DNA from: Bradyrhizobium liaoningense
Lineage (GTDB): Bacteria; Pseudomonadota; Alphaproteobacteria; Rhizobiales; Xanthobacteraceae
Reading direction: 5' to 3'
Length of the DNA: 64,000 nt
Assembly (NCBI RefSeq): GCF_018130955.1
Contig: NZ_JAFCJM010000006.1
Span: 124,001 to 188,000, forward strand
The translations under genes were made by a program, and so were the position numbers. Shown here in pieces: positions 16,627-26,041 of the stretch. The number at the start of each line of letters is the position of its first letter. Within the stretch, counting starts at the first letter, position 1. The notes beneath the pieces are model-generated. The model did no database searches, had not been told where the DNA came from, and worked only from the letters and a program-made list of their open reading frames with translations.

Positions 16627-17696
16627 CAGGTCTTGGCAGCCGACATGCGGCTCGCAAGCTGGAGTGCTGCAATCAGGCTTGCAGGGTTCGCCTTGCCGGT
16701 GCCGGCGATGTCGAAGGCGGTGCCGTGATCCGGCGAGGTCCGGATGAAAGGCAGGCCGAGCGTGACGTTGACCGCATCGTCGAAGGCCAGCGTCTTGATC
16801 GGGATCAGCGCCTGGTCGTGATACATGCAGACCGCGCAGTCATAGGTCTCGCGCGCTGCTTCGTGGAACATGGTGTCCGCCGGGAGTGGCCCCCTGGCTT
16901 CGATGCCTTCGGCGCGCAGCAGCTTGATCGCCGGCGTCACGATGGTCTGCTCCTCATGGCCGAGCGAGCCGTCCTCGCCGGCATGCGGGTTGAGGCCGGA
17001 GATCGCGATGCGGGGGCGTGCGATGCCGAAATGCGCCTTCAACTCGGCTGCGACGATGCGCACCGTCGAGGCGATCAGCTCCGACGACAATTGCGCCAGC
17101 GCGTCGCGCAGCGACAGATGGATGGTCACGGGCACCACGGCGAGCGCCGGCGACCACAACATCATCACCGGCTGCGGCACGCGGCCGTCGCGGCCAACTT
17201 CTCGTTTTGTCGCGTTTTCCTGACGCGAACCGGCTCCCGCGAGCTCCGCCAGAAATTCGGTGTGGCCGGGATGGCGGAAGCCGGCCCGGTAGAGCACGCT
17301 CTTGGCGATCGGATTGGTCACGACGGCCGCGGCGCGCCCCTCGACGACGTCGGTGACGGCCTGGCGGATAGAGGCGAGCGCGGCAGGCGCGCTCGTGTCA
17401 TCGGGCCGGCCGGGCTCTGCGGTGGCCGTCACTCCGATTGCAACCACGGGCAGGGCATCGGCGAAGGCGGCTGCCGCTTCGTGGCTCGGCACGGTCGCGA
17501 TGCGGATGTCGGCGCCGAGCGATTTGGCGCGCCGCGCGATCACCGCCTCGTCGCCGAGCAGGTAGAAGCACGGTAGATTCAGCTCGCGCCGCTTGCGCCA
17601 TGCTGCGATCGCGATGTCGGGGCCGATGCCGGCGGGCTCACCCAATGTCAGCGCGAGGGGCTTTGCGGAAGGCTTTACGGAAGAGGGCCTGGCCAT
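16626..17696 (-). CDS. pdxA: 4-hydroxythreonine-4-phosphate dehydrogenase, with a repeat-derived insertion
   Basis: PdxA (356 aa) oxidises 4-phosphohydroxy-L-threonine in pyridoxal phosphate synthesis. Motifs: [56 protein letters not shown], and [40 protein letters not shown]. All metal and substrate residues are visible. Residues about 154-167 ([14 protein letters not shown]) interrupt the conserved region between FLAEL and PVMML. The DNA there (17203-17238) matches the family C repeat found between fabD and fabG, so an intergenic-type repeat appears to have inserted in frame. Start and stop both overlap neighbours by one base. Confidence 0.95.
   Translation of the reverse strand: MARPSSVKPSAKPLALTLGEPAGIGPDIAIAAWRKRRELNLPCFYLLGDEAVIARRAKSLGADIRIATVPSHEAAAAFADALPVVAIGVTATAEPGRPDDTSAPAALASIRQAVTDVVEGRAAAVVTNPIAKSVLYRAGFRHPGHTEFLAELAGAGSRQENATKREVGRDGRVPQPVMMLWSPALAVVPVTIHLSLRDALAQLSSELIASTVRIVAAELKAHFGIARPRIAISGLNPHAGEDGSLGHEEQTIVTPAIKLLRAEGIEARGPLPADTMFHEAARETYDCAVCMYHDQALIPIKTLAFDDAVNVTLGLPFIRTSPDHGTAFDIAGTGKANPASLIAALQLASRMSAAKT
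17203..17238. repeat. Family C repeat inside the pdxA coding sequence
   Basis: CGCGTTTTCCTGACGCGAAC followed by CGG matches CGCGTTTTCTTGAAGCGAAC followed by CGG at 6029-6051. In pdxA it is read as [11 protein letters not shown], adding about 14 residues at a surface-loop position of the enzyme. Confidence 0.6.
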
Positions 17697-18646
17697 CAGC
17701 GATTGCGATATTCGATCATCGCCGCCTTGCGGATTTCATCGAGATACGCCTTCTGCGTCTTCTCGTATTTCTCGACGTACATCTTCTCGCGGATCTCGCG
17801 CTTCTTCGGCGTGTCGATCATGGTCGGCTTGCGCGAGCACAGCACTACCATCTCGATGCCCTGCTTGGTCACCTCGGGCGGGGTGAGATGGCCGACCGGC
17901 GTGTCGTCGAGCACCTTGCGCAGCGGCTCCGGCAGGTCCGCGGTGGTCTTGGTCACGCTGTCGCGGATCGCGGCGTTCGGCGTCGAGCGGAACAGGGAGT
18001 TGGCTTCGTCGCAGCTCCCGACGCGCGAACGGTAGAGTTCGGCTTCCTTCTTGCGCGCCTCGAGCGAAGCGTCGGACGAGCCGCGCGGCACCACCAGCAC
18101 GATCGGCTGCATCTTGTACTCGAAACCCTCGACCTGGAGTTTCTCGCCGTTCTCGGCCTGCACCTTGTCGGCAACGTCCTTTTCGCCGACCTGCAGGCGC
18201 TCCTTGTAACGGCCGCGCACGAGGCTGGTCCAGACCATCTCCGCGCGCATACGGCTCTTCAGCGTTTCCGGGCGGATCCCCTTGACCTCGAGCGATTTGG
18301 TGAGCTGGTCCGTGGTGATCCGCATGCGCGAGGCCATGCCGGAATAGGACCCGTCGACGTCGGCGGGGCCGGGATCGACGCCGTATTTCTTGCCTTCCTT
18401 GATCTTCACCTTGTCGTCGATCAGCTCGTTGATGATCTCCTGGCGGCCCGGCTTCTTGTGCGTTACCAGTTCGTCCAGCCTGCCGCGCTGCTCGATGTCG
18501 AAATCGGTGATCGGCTCGCCGTTGACCATGAGCACGATGTTCTGCGCCCGCGACGGCGCCGTGCCGCCGATCAGCAGCAATCCGGCGCCCATGGTCAAGG
18601 CAAGGGCGAAGCGGAGGATGTGGTGCACTGGCGATCGGGTCGTCAT
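17696..18646 (-). CDS. SurA-like periplasmic chaperone / peptidyl-prolyl isomerase
   Basis: A 316-aa exported protein with a signal peptide (LRFALALTMGAGLLLIGGTAPSRA). The SurA N-terminal chaperone domain follows: IVLMVNGEPITDFDIEQR, then INELIDDKVKIKEGKKYGV. SurA chaperones outer-membrane proteins such as LptD. The later region (FEYKMQPIVLVVP to GIEMVVLCSRKP) aligns loosely with one parvulin domain, but the usual active-site pattern is not clear, so isomerase activity is doubtful. Its place between lptD and pdxA is that of surA in many proteobacteria. Confidence 0.85.
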   Translation of the reverse strand: MTTRSPVHHILRFALALTMGAGLLLIGGTAPSRAQNIVLMVNGEPITDFDIEQRGRLDELVTHKKPGRQEIINELIDDKVKIKEGKKYGVDPGPADVDGSYSGMASRMRITTDQLTKSLEVKGIRPETLKSRMRAEMVWTSLVRGRYKERLQVGEKDVADKVQAENGEKLQVEGFEYKMQPIVLVVPRGSSDASLEARKKEAELYRSRVGSCDEANSLFRSTPNAAIRDSVTKTTADLPEPLRKVLDDTPVGHLTPPEVTKQGIEMVVLCSRKPTMIDTPKKREIREKMYVEKYEKTQKAYLDEIRKAAMIEYRNR

Positions 18647-18725
18647 CTTTGTCGCTCGTATGTCAGCCAGGGTGAGTTGATCTTGCGATCGGAGAGCTCC
18701 CGGGGCCGGGGCGTCATACGCATCA

Positions 18726-21224
18726 CTACTGCATAAAGCCGCTGGAACTGCCCGTCGCCGCGGCCGAGGAGGTTGCCAATGTCCGTAGGCCGAACTGGAA
18801 CATGAACGCGTGGCTCAATGTCGGCGGGGTCGTTCCGGCGGTGTAGCTATAGGAGGTTACATAGTTCGCTGCCAACACGAAGCAATCGTCGACGTAGCCG
18901 GCGCCGACCACGTACTGGTTGATCTTGTTGGCCTCGAGGTCCCAGCGCGCCGAGCCCTGGACCACCCAGTTGGCAGCGACCTTTAGCGAGCCCGAGGTGA
19001 GGATGCCTTCGCGCCGCGTCAGATAGCCGAGCTCCGGCTGCGCCGCGTAATTGCCGTAGATCATGCTGACTGACCAGCGGTCGAAATTGGCGCGGCCTTC
19101 GGCCTCGAAGCGCTGCACGTTCCAGGTTTGCTCGTCGAGCCGGGTGCGGACGCTGAACGTGTAGGTACGGTTCGGCGAGTAGTTCACGCGCGCGACGTAG
19201 TCGGAGCGCGGCTTGTCGAGTCCGGAGTTGAGGCCGGTGTTGATCTCGTCCTGCACCGCGAAGGAGTTCAGGCCGAAGAGCTGGTAGGACTGGCCGAACA
19301 GGACGTTGACCGAGCCGCCCTTGTCGAACTGCGTGGTGGCCTGCACGCCGACATTGGCGCGGCCGCCGCCCTCGACGCGGTCGTAGCCGGAGAACTTGTC
19401 GACGCTGAACAGGTTGCTGGCGTCGAACACCATGCTCTGCGCGTCCTCGTTGGGAAGCTTGCCGGCATAGGTTTCGTTCGGCCGGATGATGACTTGCGCG
19501 ATCGGCTCGAGGGTGGTCGTGCCCCACGGCTGAACGTTGATGAAGGGATAGCGGTATTCGAGGCCAACCGTCGGCATCAGCCGCATCGCCTGGGTGTCGC
19601 CGACCGGCAGATAGTTCGACACGCCCGGCTGGTTGGAGACCGAGGAGTTGATGGCGTCGGCGCGCAGGCTCGCGAACGGCGTCCAGATCTCGCCCAACGG
19701 ATCGGTGAACGATTTGCGCCACTGCGCCTCCGCCGTCAGGCGGGTGTAGGTGCCGGGGAAGCCGCGCAACAGGCATTGCGAGGGAGTGCGCGCGAGCGGA
19801 TCGGCCGACGTGGTCGTGCACAGGCTGTTGGTGTTGGCGAGCGTCGTGATCGGATCGAACACGGCGGTCTCGCGCGACAGGTTGAGGAAGTTGGTCTTGT
19901 AGCTGAACTCGCCGCCGAAGACGGGGTAGTTGAGCACGTTCGAATAGTCGAGCACCGGCCAGACGACCGGCACCTGGCTCTGGTTACCCGAGAAGCTCAG
20001 ATAGTACATCGTCCGCACGTCGAAGAAGCTGCGGTTGCCGACGCCGGTCAGATAGAGCTGCGACAGGGCTTCCGTCGGCAGCAGCAGGAACGATGAGAAC
20101 GGGTCGCGGTACTGGGCCAGGCGGTAGTCCGACATGAAGTAGTAATCGGAGAGCAGGACACCGTCCCAGCCCCAGACCCATTTGTCGTTCAGCGCGAACT
20201 GGCCCCTGGTTTCGACGCCGCCGCGGAACTGGCGGTCGCCGGGCAGTCCGGAGAACGCGCTGCGATCGAGCTGGTCGATGCCATAGGCGCGGATCGAGTA
20301 CGCTCCGTCCATCAGGCGCTGGCGGAATTCGGCCTGGAACAGCACGCCCTGCTTCGTCGTGATGCGCGGGTTGAGCGTGAGGTCGTAGTCCGGCGCGATC
20401 GCCCAGTAGAACGGGACTTCGACGCCGTAGCCGAACGTGGTCGTGCTCGAGGTGAAGCCCGGCATCAGGAAGCCGGTCTTGCGCTTCACGGTCGGATCGG
20501 GCGTCGAGAAATACGGCATGTAGGCCAGCGGCACGCCGAAGAATTCGAGCTGCGCCGCCTCGAAATACAGCATCTTCTCCTGCTGGTCGTGGATGATGCG
20601 GGCACCCTTGACCTGCCAGAGCGGCGGCTTCTTGGGATCGTCCTTACAGGGCGCGCAGGCCGTGTAGACGCCGTTCTCGAACACCGTGTAGTTGCCGCTG
20701 GAGCGGTCGGCGCGGGTCGCCGCCATCCGCGTCTGGTCGGCGGTGTCGACGCGCAGCGAATCAACGAAGCCGTCACGGTAGTCGTCTGACAGATCCATGA
20801 TCTCGGCATAGGTGATCTTGCCGTCGGCATCCGTCATGCGGATGTTGCCTTCGGCATGCAGCCGCTTGGTCTTCTGGTCGTAGATGACCTTGTCGGCCTC
20901 GACGCTGGTGCCGTTGTAGAACATCTGGACGTTGCCGACCGCCGAGACGCGCGAGTTGTTGTAGTCGTAGTCGACCTCGACCGCCTGCACGAGCATCTGC
21001 CCGTCATTGGCGGCCTTCGGCGGCTTGGGACGCGGCGGCAGCGGATTGTAGGTGAAGCTCTGGGCGGCCGCGGGCGTCACGGTCGCGAGATCGGCCAGCC
21101 CGGCCAGCGCCAGCGCGGCCAGGAACGCAACCAGGACCTTGCTCACAGGCAAGCCGCCATCGTTCGCGCGCACCTCGGTGCGCCGCGCCAACGCAGACAC
21201 GAGCCCTCGTCGGACGGCAGTCAC
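18726..21224 (-). CDS. lptD: LPS-assembly protein LptD
   Basis: LptD (832 aa from this start) is the outer-membrane barrel that inserts LPS with LptE. After a signal peptide ending TPAAAQ comes the OstA/LptA-like jellyroll (VEVDYDYNNSRVSAVGNVQMFYNGTSVEADKVIYD, about residues 70-150), then the large beta-barrel with alternating aromatic strands to near the C-terminus. Cysteines at CAPC and later positions could form the plug disulfides. I chose GTG 21224 because AGGAGG lies 7 nt upstream and it overlaps the lptG stop codon (TAGTG); the frame extends 22 codons upstream. Confidence 0.95.
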   Translation of the reverse strand: MTAVRRGLVSALARRTEVRANDGGLPVSKVLVAFLAALALAGLADLATVTPAAAQSFTYNPLPPRPKPPKAANDGQMLVQAVEVDYDYNNSRVSAVGNVQMFYNGTSVEADKVIYDQKTKRLHAEGNIRMTDADGKITYAEIMDLSDDYRDGFVDSLRVDTADQTRMAATRADRSSGNYTVFENGVYTACAPCKDDPKKPPLWQVKGARIIHDQQEKMLYFEAAQLEFFGVPLAYMPYFSTPDPTVKRKTGFLMPGFTSSTTTFGYGVEVPFYWAIAPDYDLTLNPRITTKQGVLFQAEFRQRLMDGAYSIRAYGIDQLDRSAFSGLPGDRQFRGGVETRGQFALNDKWVWGWDGVLLSDYYFMSDYRLAQYRDPFSSFLLLPTEALSQLYLTGVGNRSFFDVRTMYYLSFSGNQSQVPVVWPVLDYSNVLNYPVFGGEFSYKTNFLNLSRETAVFDPITTLANTNSLCTTTSADPLARTPSQCLLRGFPGTYTRLTAEAQWRKSFTDPLGEIWTPFASLRADAINSSVSNQPGVSNYLPVGDTQAMRLMPTVGLEYRYPFINVQPWGTTTLEPIAQVIIRPNETYAGKLPNEDAQSMVFDASNLFSVDKFSGYDRVEGGGRANVGVQATTQFDKGGSVNVLFGQSYQLFGLNSFAVQDEINTGLNSGLDKPRSDYVARVNYSPNRTYTFSVRTRLDEQTWNVQRFEAEGRANFDRWSVSMIYGNYAAQPELGYLTRREGILTSGSLKVAANWVVQGSARWDLEANKINQYVVGAGYVDDCFVLAANYVTSYSYTAGTTPPTLSHAFMFQFGLRTLATSSAAATGSSSGFMQ

Positions 21225-22321
21225 TAACCGTCCTCCTGATAGAGCAAGGCCAAAAAGCCGGTGAGGCCGCCCACCACAACGGGCAACCACGCCGCAGCGA
21301 TCGGATGCATCAACTCAGCCTTGCTCAAATCCTCAGTAACTTTGGACAGAACGTAGAGCAGAAACCCTGCGCCCACGCCACTCAAAACCATCTTCTGCAC
21401 GCCGCCCATCCGGAAGAAGCGCAACGACACGGAGGCCGCCAGCATCACCATGGCTGCGAGCAAAAACGGCTGCGCCACAAGCTTGTGATACTGGAGTCGA
21501 TATCCGGCTGTCGCGAAGCCCGAGCTTTCCGAGGAGCGGATGTAGCTCGGTAGTTGCCAAAAGGACACAGTTTCGGGTGTGGAAAAGCTGTTGCGGACCT
21601 GCGCCTCGGTGAGTGCGGTCGGAATCGCCATGCTGGCCTGATCCACCGGCGGCGCATCCAGCGCGTAGCGGCGGACGTTCTTGAACAGCCAATGGCCGTC
21701 CTCGAGCGTCGCCTCGCGCGCCTCGATCCGCTCCTTGAAGTGGAAGTCCGTGTCGAAACGGAACAGCGTCAGGCCGGTCAGGCGCACGCCCTGCTTCTCG
21801 CTGCGCGCGGCGTTGATGATCACCTGGCCGTCATTGGTGATCTGGTTGAGCCAGAAGCCCGAGGCGTCCTGGATGCCGCCGCCCGGCGTCGAGCCGAACA
21901 GCTCGGCCTCCATGCGCTTGGACAGCTCGCGCAGGTTCGCCGACATCGGATTGTAGGCGACGGTGGCGATGAAGCCGATCAGGAGCGCGCTGCCGAGCGC
22001 GGGCGAGATGAACTGCCAGGCCGAGATGCCGGCGGCGCGCGCCACCACGAGCTCGAGCCGCCGGGACAGCGCGAGATAGCAGGTCATGGCGCCGATCAGC
22101 ATGCAGAACGGCGTCAGCTTCTCCAGGAGTTGCGGAACGCGGAACAGCGAAGTCTCGGCAATCGTGATCGCGGAGGCGTTGGCAAGACCCGAAGTCTTGC
22201 GCACCATCTCGATGTAGTCGACCAGCACGAGCAGCACGAAAATGCTCGCGAACACGCCGAGCGCGTTGATGACGAAGCGGCCCGCAAAATAACGGCCGAG
22301 CGTGTTGGTGAGCATGCTCAT
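21224..22321 (-). CDS. lptG: LPS export ABC transporter permease LptG
   Basis: LptG (365 aa) and LptF form the inner-membrane channel that extracts LPS, powered by LptB (not in this window). Membrane helices lie at the N-terminus (LGRYFAGRFVINALGVFASIFVLLVLVDYIE) and in the last about 90 residues, flanking a periplasmic jellyroll, the family layout. The start at 22321 overlaps the lptF stop in ATGA, deciding against the longer frame. It precedes lptD directly, so transport and assembly genes are cotranscribed. Confidence 0.96.
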   Translation of the reverse strand: MSMLTNTLGRYFAGRFVINALGVFASIFVLLVLVDYIEMVRKTSGLANASAITIAETSLFRVPQLLEKLTPFCMLIGAMTCYLALSRRLELVVARAAGISAWQFISPALGSALLIGFIATVAYNPMSANLRELSKRMEAELFGSTPGGGIQDASGFWLNQITNDGQVIINAARSEKQGVRLTGLTLFRFDTDFHFKERIEAREATLEDGHWLFKNVRRYALDAPPVDQASMAIPTALTEAQVRNSFSTPETVSFWQLPSYIRSSESSGFATAGYRLQYHKLVAQPFLLAAMVMLAASVSLRFFRMGGVQKMVLSGVGAGFLLYVLSKVTEDLSKAELMHPIAAAWLPVVVGGLTGFLALLYQEDG

Positions 22322-23487
22322 GCGGTCACCGGCCGGCCGAACAGCCGCGCGATGCGCGCGTTCGACCTGTTGATGGCCTCGAGCAGCGCCGGCGGCGGCT
22401 CGACCACGATGCCGGCGACGATCATCCAAACCCCGCCGCCGATGGCGGCGAACAGCATGGCGTACTGGATGAGGGGCGCGACCGGCGATTTCACCGCCAT
22501 CACCGAGCAGGCAAAACCCGCCATGCGCAGGCCGAACACCGCCAGAATCGAGCCGCCGATCGAGAAGTTGCGGCTTTGGCGCGTGGTGCGCGGCGCGCCG
22601 AGGAAGGCGAAGGTCAGCGCGGCGAAGGCGAACGGATACAGCGGCGCCATGATGCGGTCATGCAGCTCCGAGCGGAACTGGCCGGGCACCTGCTTGTAGA
22701 CCGGGTCGTCCTCAGATGGAGAGAACAGCTCCCAGAGGTAGCGCTCGCGGATGCCGAGCGTGACATCGTGACCCTGGTTGGAGAATTTCGACATGTCGAA
22801 GGCGTGGCGGCTGAAGGTCACCAGCGCCGGGTCGCGCTTGCCGGTCTCAAAACGCTGCAGATTGCCGTCCTCGAGCACCAGGAACGATCCGTTGCCGCTC
22901 TTCACCACGGTGCCGCGCTCGGCGACGATCGAGTTGCGCTCCTTGGAATCGCGGCGGTCATCGATGAAGATGCCGGCCAGCACGCCGCCGGGCTGGCGCT
23001 CGCGGATCCGGATCGTGAGGTTCTGGTCGAGCTGGGCGAAGCGGCCGGGCTGCAGGATGTTGGTGAGCACGTCGGCGGTGATCTCGGCGTCCCACTGCTT
23101 GATGCGGCGCATGCCGTCGGGGGCGAGATAGGCCGCGATGAAGGCGACCAGCAGCGCCACCACGCAGGTGGCATAGAAGAACGGATAGAACAGCCGGAAC
23201 GGCGAGAAGCCGGCGGCATTCATCACGATGATCTCGGAATCGGTCGCGAGCTTGTTCAGCGTGTGCGAGATCGCGATCATCAGCGCGATCGGCGAGATGA
23301 TCAGGATGAGCGCCGGGATCACGAGACCGGTGATGCCGAGGAAGGTCAGGATGGTCTGACCCTGGCTCGTCATCAGGTCGATGCCGCGCAACGCCTGCGT
23401 AATCCAGATCACGCCGGTGAGGCTGACCAGGACCAGCGCAAACGACGCCAGCGTCGTGCGGAAAATATACCTGTCGATCGACCCCAT
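22318..23487 (-). CDS. lptF: LPS export ABC transporter permease LptF
   Basis: LptF (389 aa) is the second permease of LptB2FG. MGSIDRYIFRTTLASFALVLVSLTGVIWITQALRGIDLM is the typical first helix and coupling region; a periplasmic jellyroll occupies about 140-270 and membrane helices follow (IMAPLYPFAFAALTFAFLG). The start at 23487 matches the family N-terminus; an ATG 9 codons earlier is also in frame. It is the first gene of the operon lptF-lptG-lptD-surA-like-pdxA-rsmA and is divergent from pepA. Confidence 0.96.
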   Translation of the reverse strand: MGSIDRYIFRTTLASFALVLVSLTGVIWITQALRGIDLMTSQGQTILTFLGITGLVIPALILIISPIALMIAISHTLNKLATDSEIIVMNAAGFSPFRLFYPFFYATCVVALLVAFIAAYLAPDGMRRIKQWDAEITADVLTNILQPGRFAQLDQNLTIRIRERQPGGVLAGIFIDDRRDSKERNSIVAERGTVVKSGNGSFLVLEDGNLQRFETGKRDPALVTFSRHAFDMSKFSNQGHDVTLGIRERYLWELFSPSEDDPVYKQVPGQFRSELHDRIMAPLYPFAFAALTFAFLGAPRTTRQSRNFSIGGSILAVFGLRMAGFACSVMAVKSPVAPLIQYAMLFAAIGGGVWMIVAGIVVEPPPALLEAINRSNARIARLFGRPVTA

Positions 23488-23815
23488 CTGCGACCGTACG
23501 TGCTCCAACCCCAACCGGACTTCGCGCTATCCGACCCATCCCCGAATGGGGATCCCCAAGGGCCGATTCACCGCTCTTCCACCGACTAATCTCTCACTAC
23601 CATCCCTTTGATCCGTCAACAAAATGGCTGCCCCATGGCACCGTTAGGATATGGTTAATATTTCCCTCGTTGTGGCCTTGGCGCCACGGGCGGCGCTTGG
23701 CATTGCCCGTCCGGTCGGGCCATAGTGCGGCAAGATCAGTGAATCGCGGTTCAGGAAGCCGCTGCGGCGCCGTCCGCAGGCGGCAAAAAAGCCCCGTCTT
23801 TTGGAGGAGTTATCC
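23488..23815. other. Divergent promoter region lptF / pepA
   Basis: This 328-bp region separates two divergent operons. An AT-richer stretch at 23641-23670 (GGATATGGTTAATATTTCCC) is the likeliest core promoter zone, but I could not fix boxes. No gene seen. Confidence 0.4.
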
Positions 23816-25312
23816 ATGTCCGACGCCGTCAAGGTCGGCTTCGTCCCGTTTTCGACCGCCCCCCGGGGCATTCTGGTGGCGTTTTGTGACGATGGTCTGA
23901 AGTTCGGCCCGGCGACATCAAACGTGCTGGGGGCGGCGACCGATCTCGTCAAGCGGGCGGCCGCGGCGAGCCAGTTCAAGGGCAAAAGCGGCGCAGCCCT
24001 CGATATCCTGGCGCCGGAGGGGTTGAAGGCCTCGCGCCTGATCGTGATCGGCACCGGCAAGGCTTCCGCGCTCAAGATCAACGATTTCCTCAAATTCGGC
24101 GGCGTTGCGGCCGGCAAGCTTGCGGCCGGAAATGGCGGCATGACCATCATGGCCGAACGGCCCGATGGCGCCATGACCGGCGAGCAACTGGTCGCGATCG
24201 GCTCCGGCCTGCGGCTGCGCGCCTACAAGTTCGATCGCTACAAGACCAAGAAGAAGGACGGCGAGGAGGGCGCTCTTCGCGCCGACGTCTCGCTCGCGGT
24301 CGCCGACGTTGCCGCTGCGAAAAAAGCCTTTGCGCCGGCGAGCCATGTCGTCGACGGCGTGATCATCGCGCGCGACCTCGTCAACGAGCCGCCGAACGTG
24401 CTTTACCCCGAAGAGTTCGCGAAGCGCGCGAGCCAGTTGCGCAAGCTGGGCGTCGCGGTCGAGGTTCTCGACGTCAAGGCGATGCACAAGCTCGGCATGG
24501 GCGCGCTGCTCGGTGTCGGCCAGGGCTCGGCGCGGCCGAGCCGCACCGTGATCATGCGCTGGAACGGCGGCAGGAAGGGCGCGGCGCCCGTTGCCTTTGT
24601 CGGCAAGGGTGTCTGCTTCGACACCGGCGGCATCTCGATCAAGCCGGCCGGCAGCATGGAGGACATGAAGGGCGACATGGGCGGGGCGGCCTGCGTTGTC
24701 GGCCTGATGCACGCGCTTGCCGCGCGCAAGGCCAAGGTCAACGCGGTCGGCGCCATCGGTCTGGTCGAGAACATGCCCGACGGCAACGCGCAGCGGCCCG
24801 GCGACATCGTCACCTCGATGTCGGGCCAGACCATCGAGATCATCAATACCGACGCGGAGGGCCGCCTCGTGCTCGCCGACGTGCTCTGGTACGTGGCCAA
24901 GAAGGTGAAACCGAAATTCATGGTGGATCTCGCCACGCTCACCGGCGCCATCATGGTCGCGCTCGGCACCGAGCACGCCGGCATGTTCTCCAACAATGAC
25001 GAGCTCGCCGAGCGGCTGTCGAAGGCGGGGGCGGAGAGCGGCGAAAAGGTCTGGCGCATGCCGCTCGGCCCCGAATACGACAAGCTGATCGATTCCCAGT
25101 TCGCCGACATGAAGAACACCGGCGGGCGTCATGGCGGCTCGATCACGGCCGCGCAGTTCCTGCAACGCTTCGTCGACAACACGCCCTGGGCGCATCTGGA
25201 CATTGCCGGCACCGCGATGGGCGCGCCGAAGACCGACATCAACCAGAGCTGGGGATCGGGCTATGGCGTGCGGCTGCTCGACCGCCTGGTCGCCGACCAC
25301 TACGAAGGCTAA
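23816..25312 (+). CDS. pepA: Leucyl aminopeptidase
   Basis: A 498-aa M17 metallo-aminopeptidase that removes N-terminal residues from peptides in the cytoplasm; in some bacteria the family also binds DNA. Motifs: [30 protein letters not shown] and the signature [12 protein letters not shown], supplying the zinc ligands and catalytic Lys/Arg. The start at 23816 follows GGAGGAG. It is followed, after two palindromic repeats, by holC, a pairing (pepA-holC) common in proteobacteria. Confidence 0.96.
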   Translation: MSDAVKVGFVPFSTAPRGILVAFCDDGLKFGPATSNVLGAATDLVKRAAAASQFKGKSGAALDILAPEGLKASRLIVIGTGKASALKINDFLKFGGVAAGKLAAGNGGMTIMAERPDGAMTGEQLVAIGSGLRLRAYKFDRYKTKKKDGEEGALRADVSLAVADVAAAKKAFAPASHVVDGVIIARDLVNEPPNVLYPEEFAKRASQLRKLGVAVEVLDVKAMHKLGMGALLGVGQGSARPSRTVIMRWNGGRKGAAPVAFVGKGVCFDTGGISIKPAGSMEDMKGDMGGAACVVGLMHALAARKAKVNAVGAIGLVENMPDGNAQRPGDIVTSMSGQTIEIINTDAEGRLVLADVLWYVAKKVKPKFMVDLATLTGAIMVALGTEHAGMFSNNDELAERLSKAGAESGEKVWRMPLGPEYDKLIDSQFADMKNTGGRHGGSITAAQFLQRFVDNTPWAHLDIAGTAMGAPKTDINQSWGSGYGVRLLDRLVADHYEG

Positions 25313-25313
25313 A

Positions 25314-25406
25314 GCATGATCCGGACCCGAAGGGCCGCGTTTGCGCAAAGTGCGCAGCGGTTTTCCCTCGCGACAAACGCGGAACGCGTTTGCGCGGAGA
25401 TCATGC
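25314..25406. repeat. Palindromic intergenic repeat, family B, copy 1
   Basis: The ends GCATGAT (25314-25320) and ATCATGC (25400-25406) are complementary, and the interior is rich in AACGCG/CGCGTT stems (ACAAACGCGGAACGCGTTTG). It begins just after the pepA stop. A second copy lies at 46555-46601. Confidence 0.65.
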
Positions 25407-25419
25407 TCAAACAAAGAGC

Positions 25420-25460
25420 TAAAGCGCGATGACGATTCAACCTGAAGGCATCGCGCTTTA
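25420..25460 (+). repeat. 12-bp-stem hairpin directly abutting the holC start codon
   Basis: TAAAGCGCGATG (25420-25431) pairs perfectly with CATCGCGCTTTA (25449-25460), loop 17 nt; the next base is the A of the holC ATG. No Shine-Dalgarno sequence is seen other than within the hairpin. It may be a repeat element that captured the translation start region, or a translational control structure. Confidence 0.6.
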
Positions 25461-25913
25461 ATGACCGAAGTCCTGTTCTATCATCTGCAAAACATGTCGG
25501 TGGAGAACGTCCTGCCGCCGCTGCTCGAGAAGTCGCTCGAGCGCGGCTGGCGCGTCGTCGTGCAGTCGACCTCGCCGGAACGCGCCGATGCGCTCGACGC
25601 GCATCTGTGGACCTATCGCGACGACTCGTTCCTGCCTCACGCGACATGGCGGGTTGGCGATGCGGCGGATCAGCCGATCCTGCTCGCGATCGAGGAGGAC
25701 AATCCCAACGGCGCCAATGTCCGGTTCCTGATCGACAACGCCGCGCTGCCGCAGGATCCGCAGAGCTATGAACGCATGGTGCTGCTGTTCAACGGCGACG
25801 ACCCTGATGCCCTGGCCCTGGCGCGCACCGCCTGGACGGATTGCAAGACGCGGGGATTTGAGGTCACCTATTGGCAGGCCGACGAGCGCGGCCGGTGGCA
25901 GCGGCGGGATTAG
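25461..25913 (+). CDS. holC: DNA polymerase III chi subunit
   Basis: HolC (150 aa) is the clamp-loader accessory subunit that links DNA polymerase III to SSB. MTEVLFYHLQNMSVENVLPPLLEKSLERGWRVVVQ, WTYRDDSFLPHAT and VRFLIDNAALPQ are the family core. The start is fixed by the conserved N-terminus, although a hairpin abuts it and a usual ribosome site is missing. It lies after pepA as in many proteobacteria. Confidence 0.92.
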   Translation: MTEVLFYHLQNMSVENVLPPLLEKSLERGWRVVVQSTSPERADALDAHLWTYRDDSFLPHATWRVGDAADQPILLAIEEDNPNGANVRFLIDNAALPQDPQSYERMVLLFNGDDPDALALARTAWTDCKTRGFEVTYWQADERGRWQRRD

Positions 25914-26041
25914 CAGCGCTTGGCAATTAATGATAATTTGGACTTTTCGGGCGAACCTAGCCAAAGAGCCACGGTCGTGCCGCAAAGGGATGTTGGGACA
26001 ATTGGTTAGGGCTGGACCTTAAGCGGGGATCTGAGTTTATC

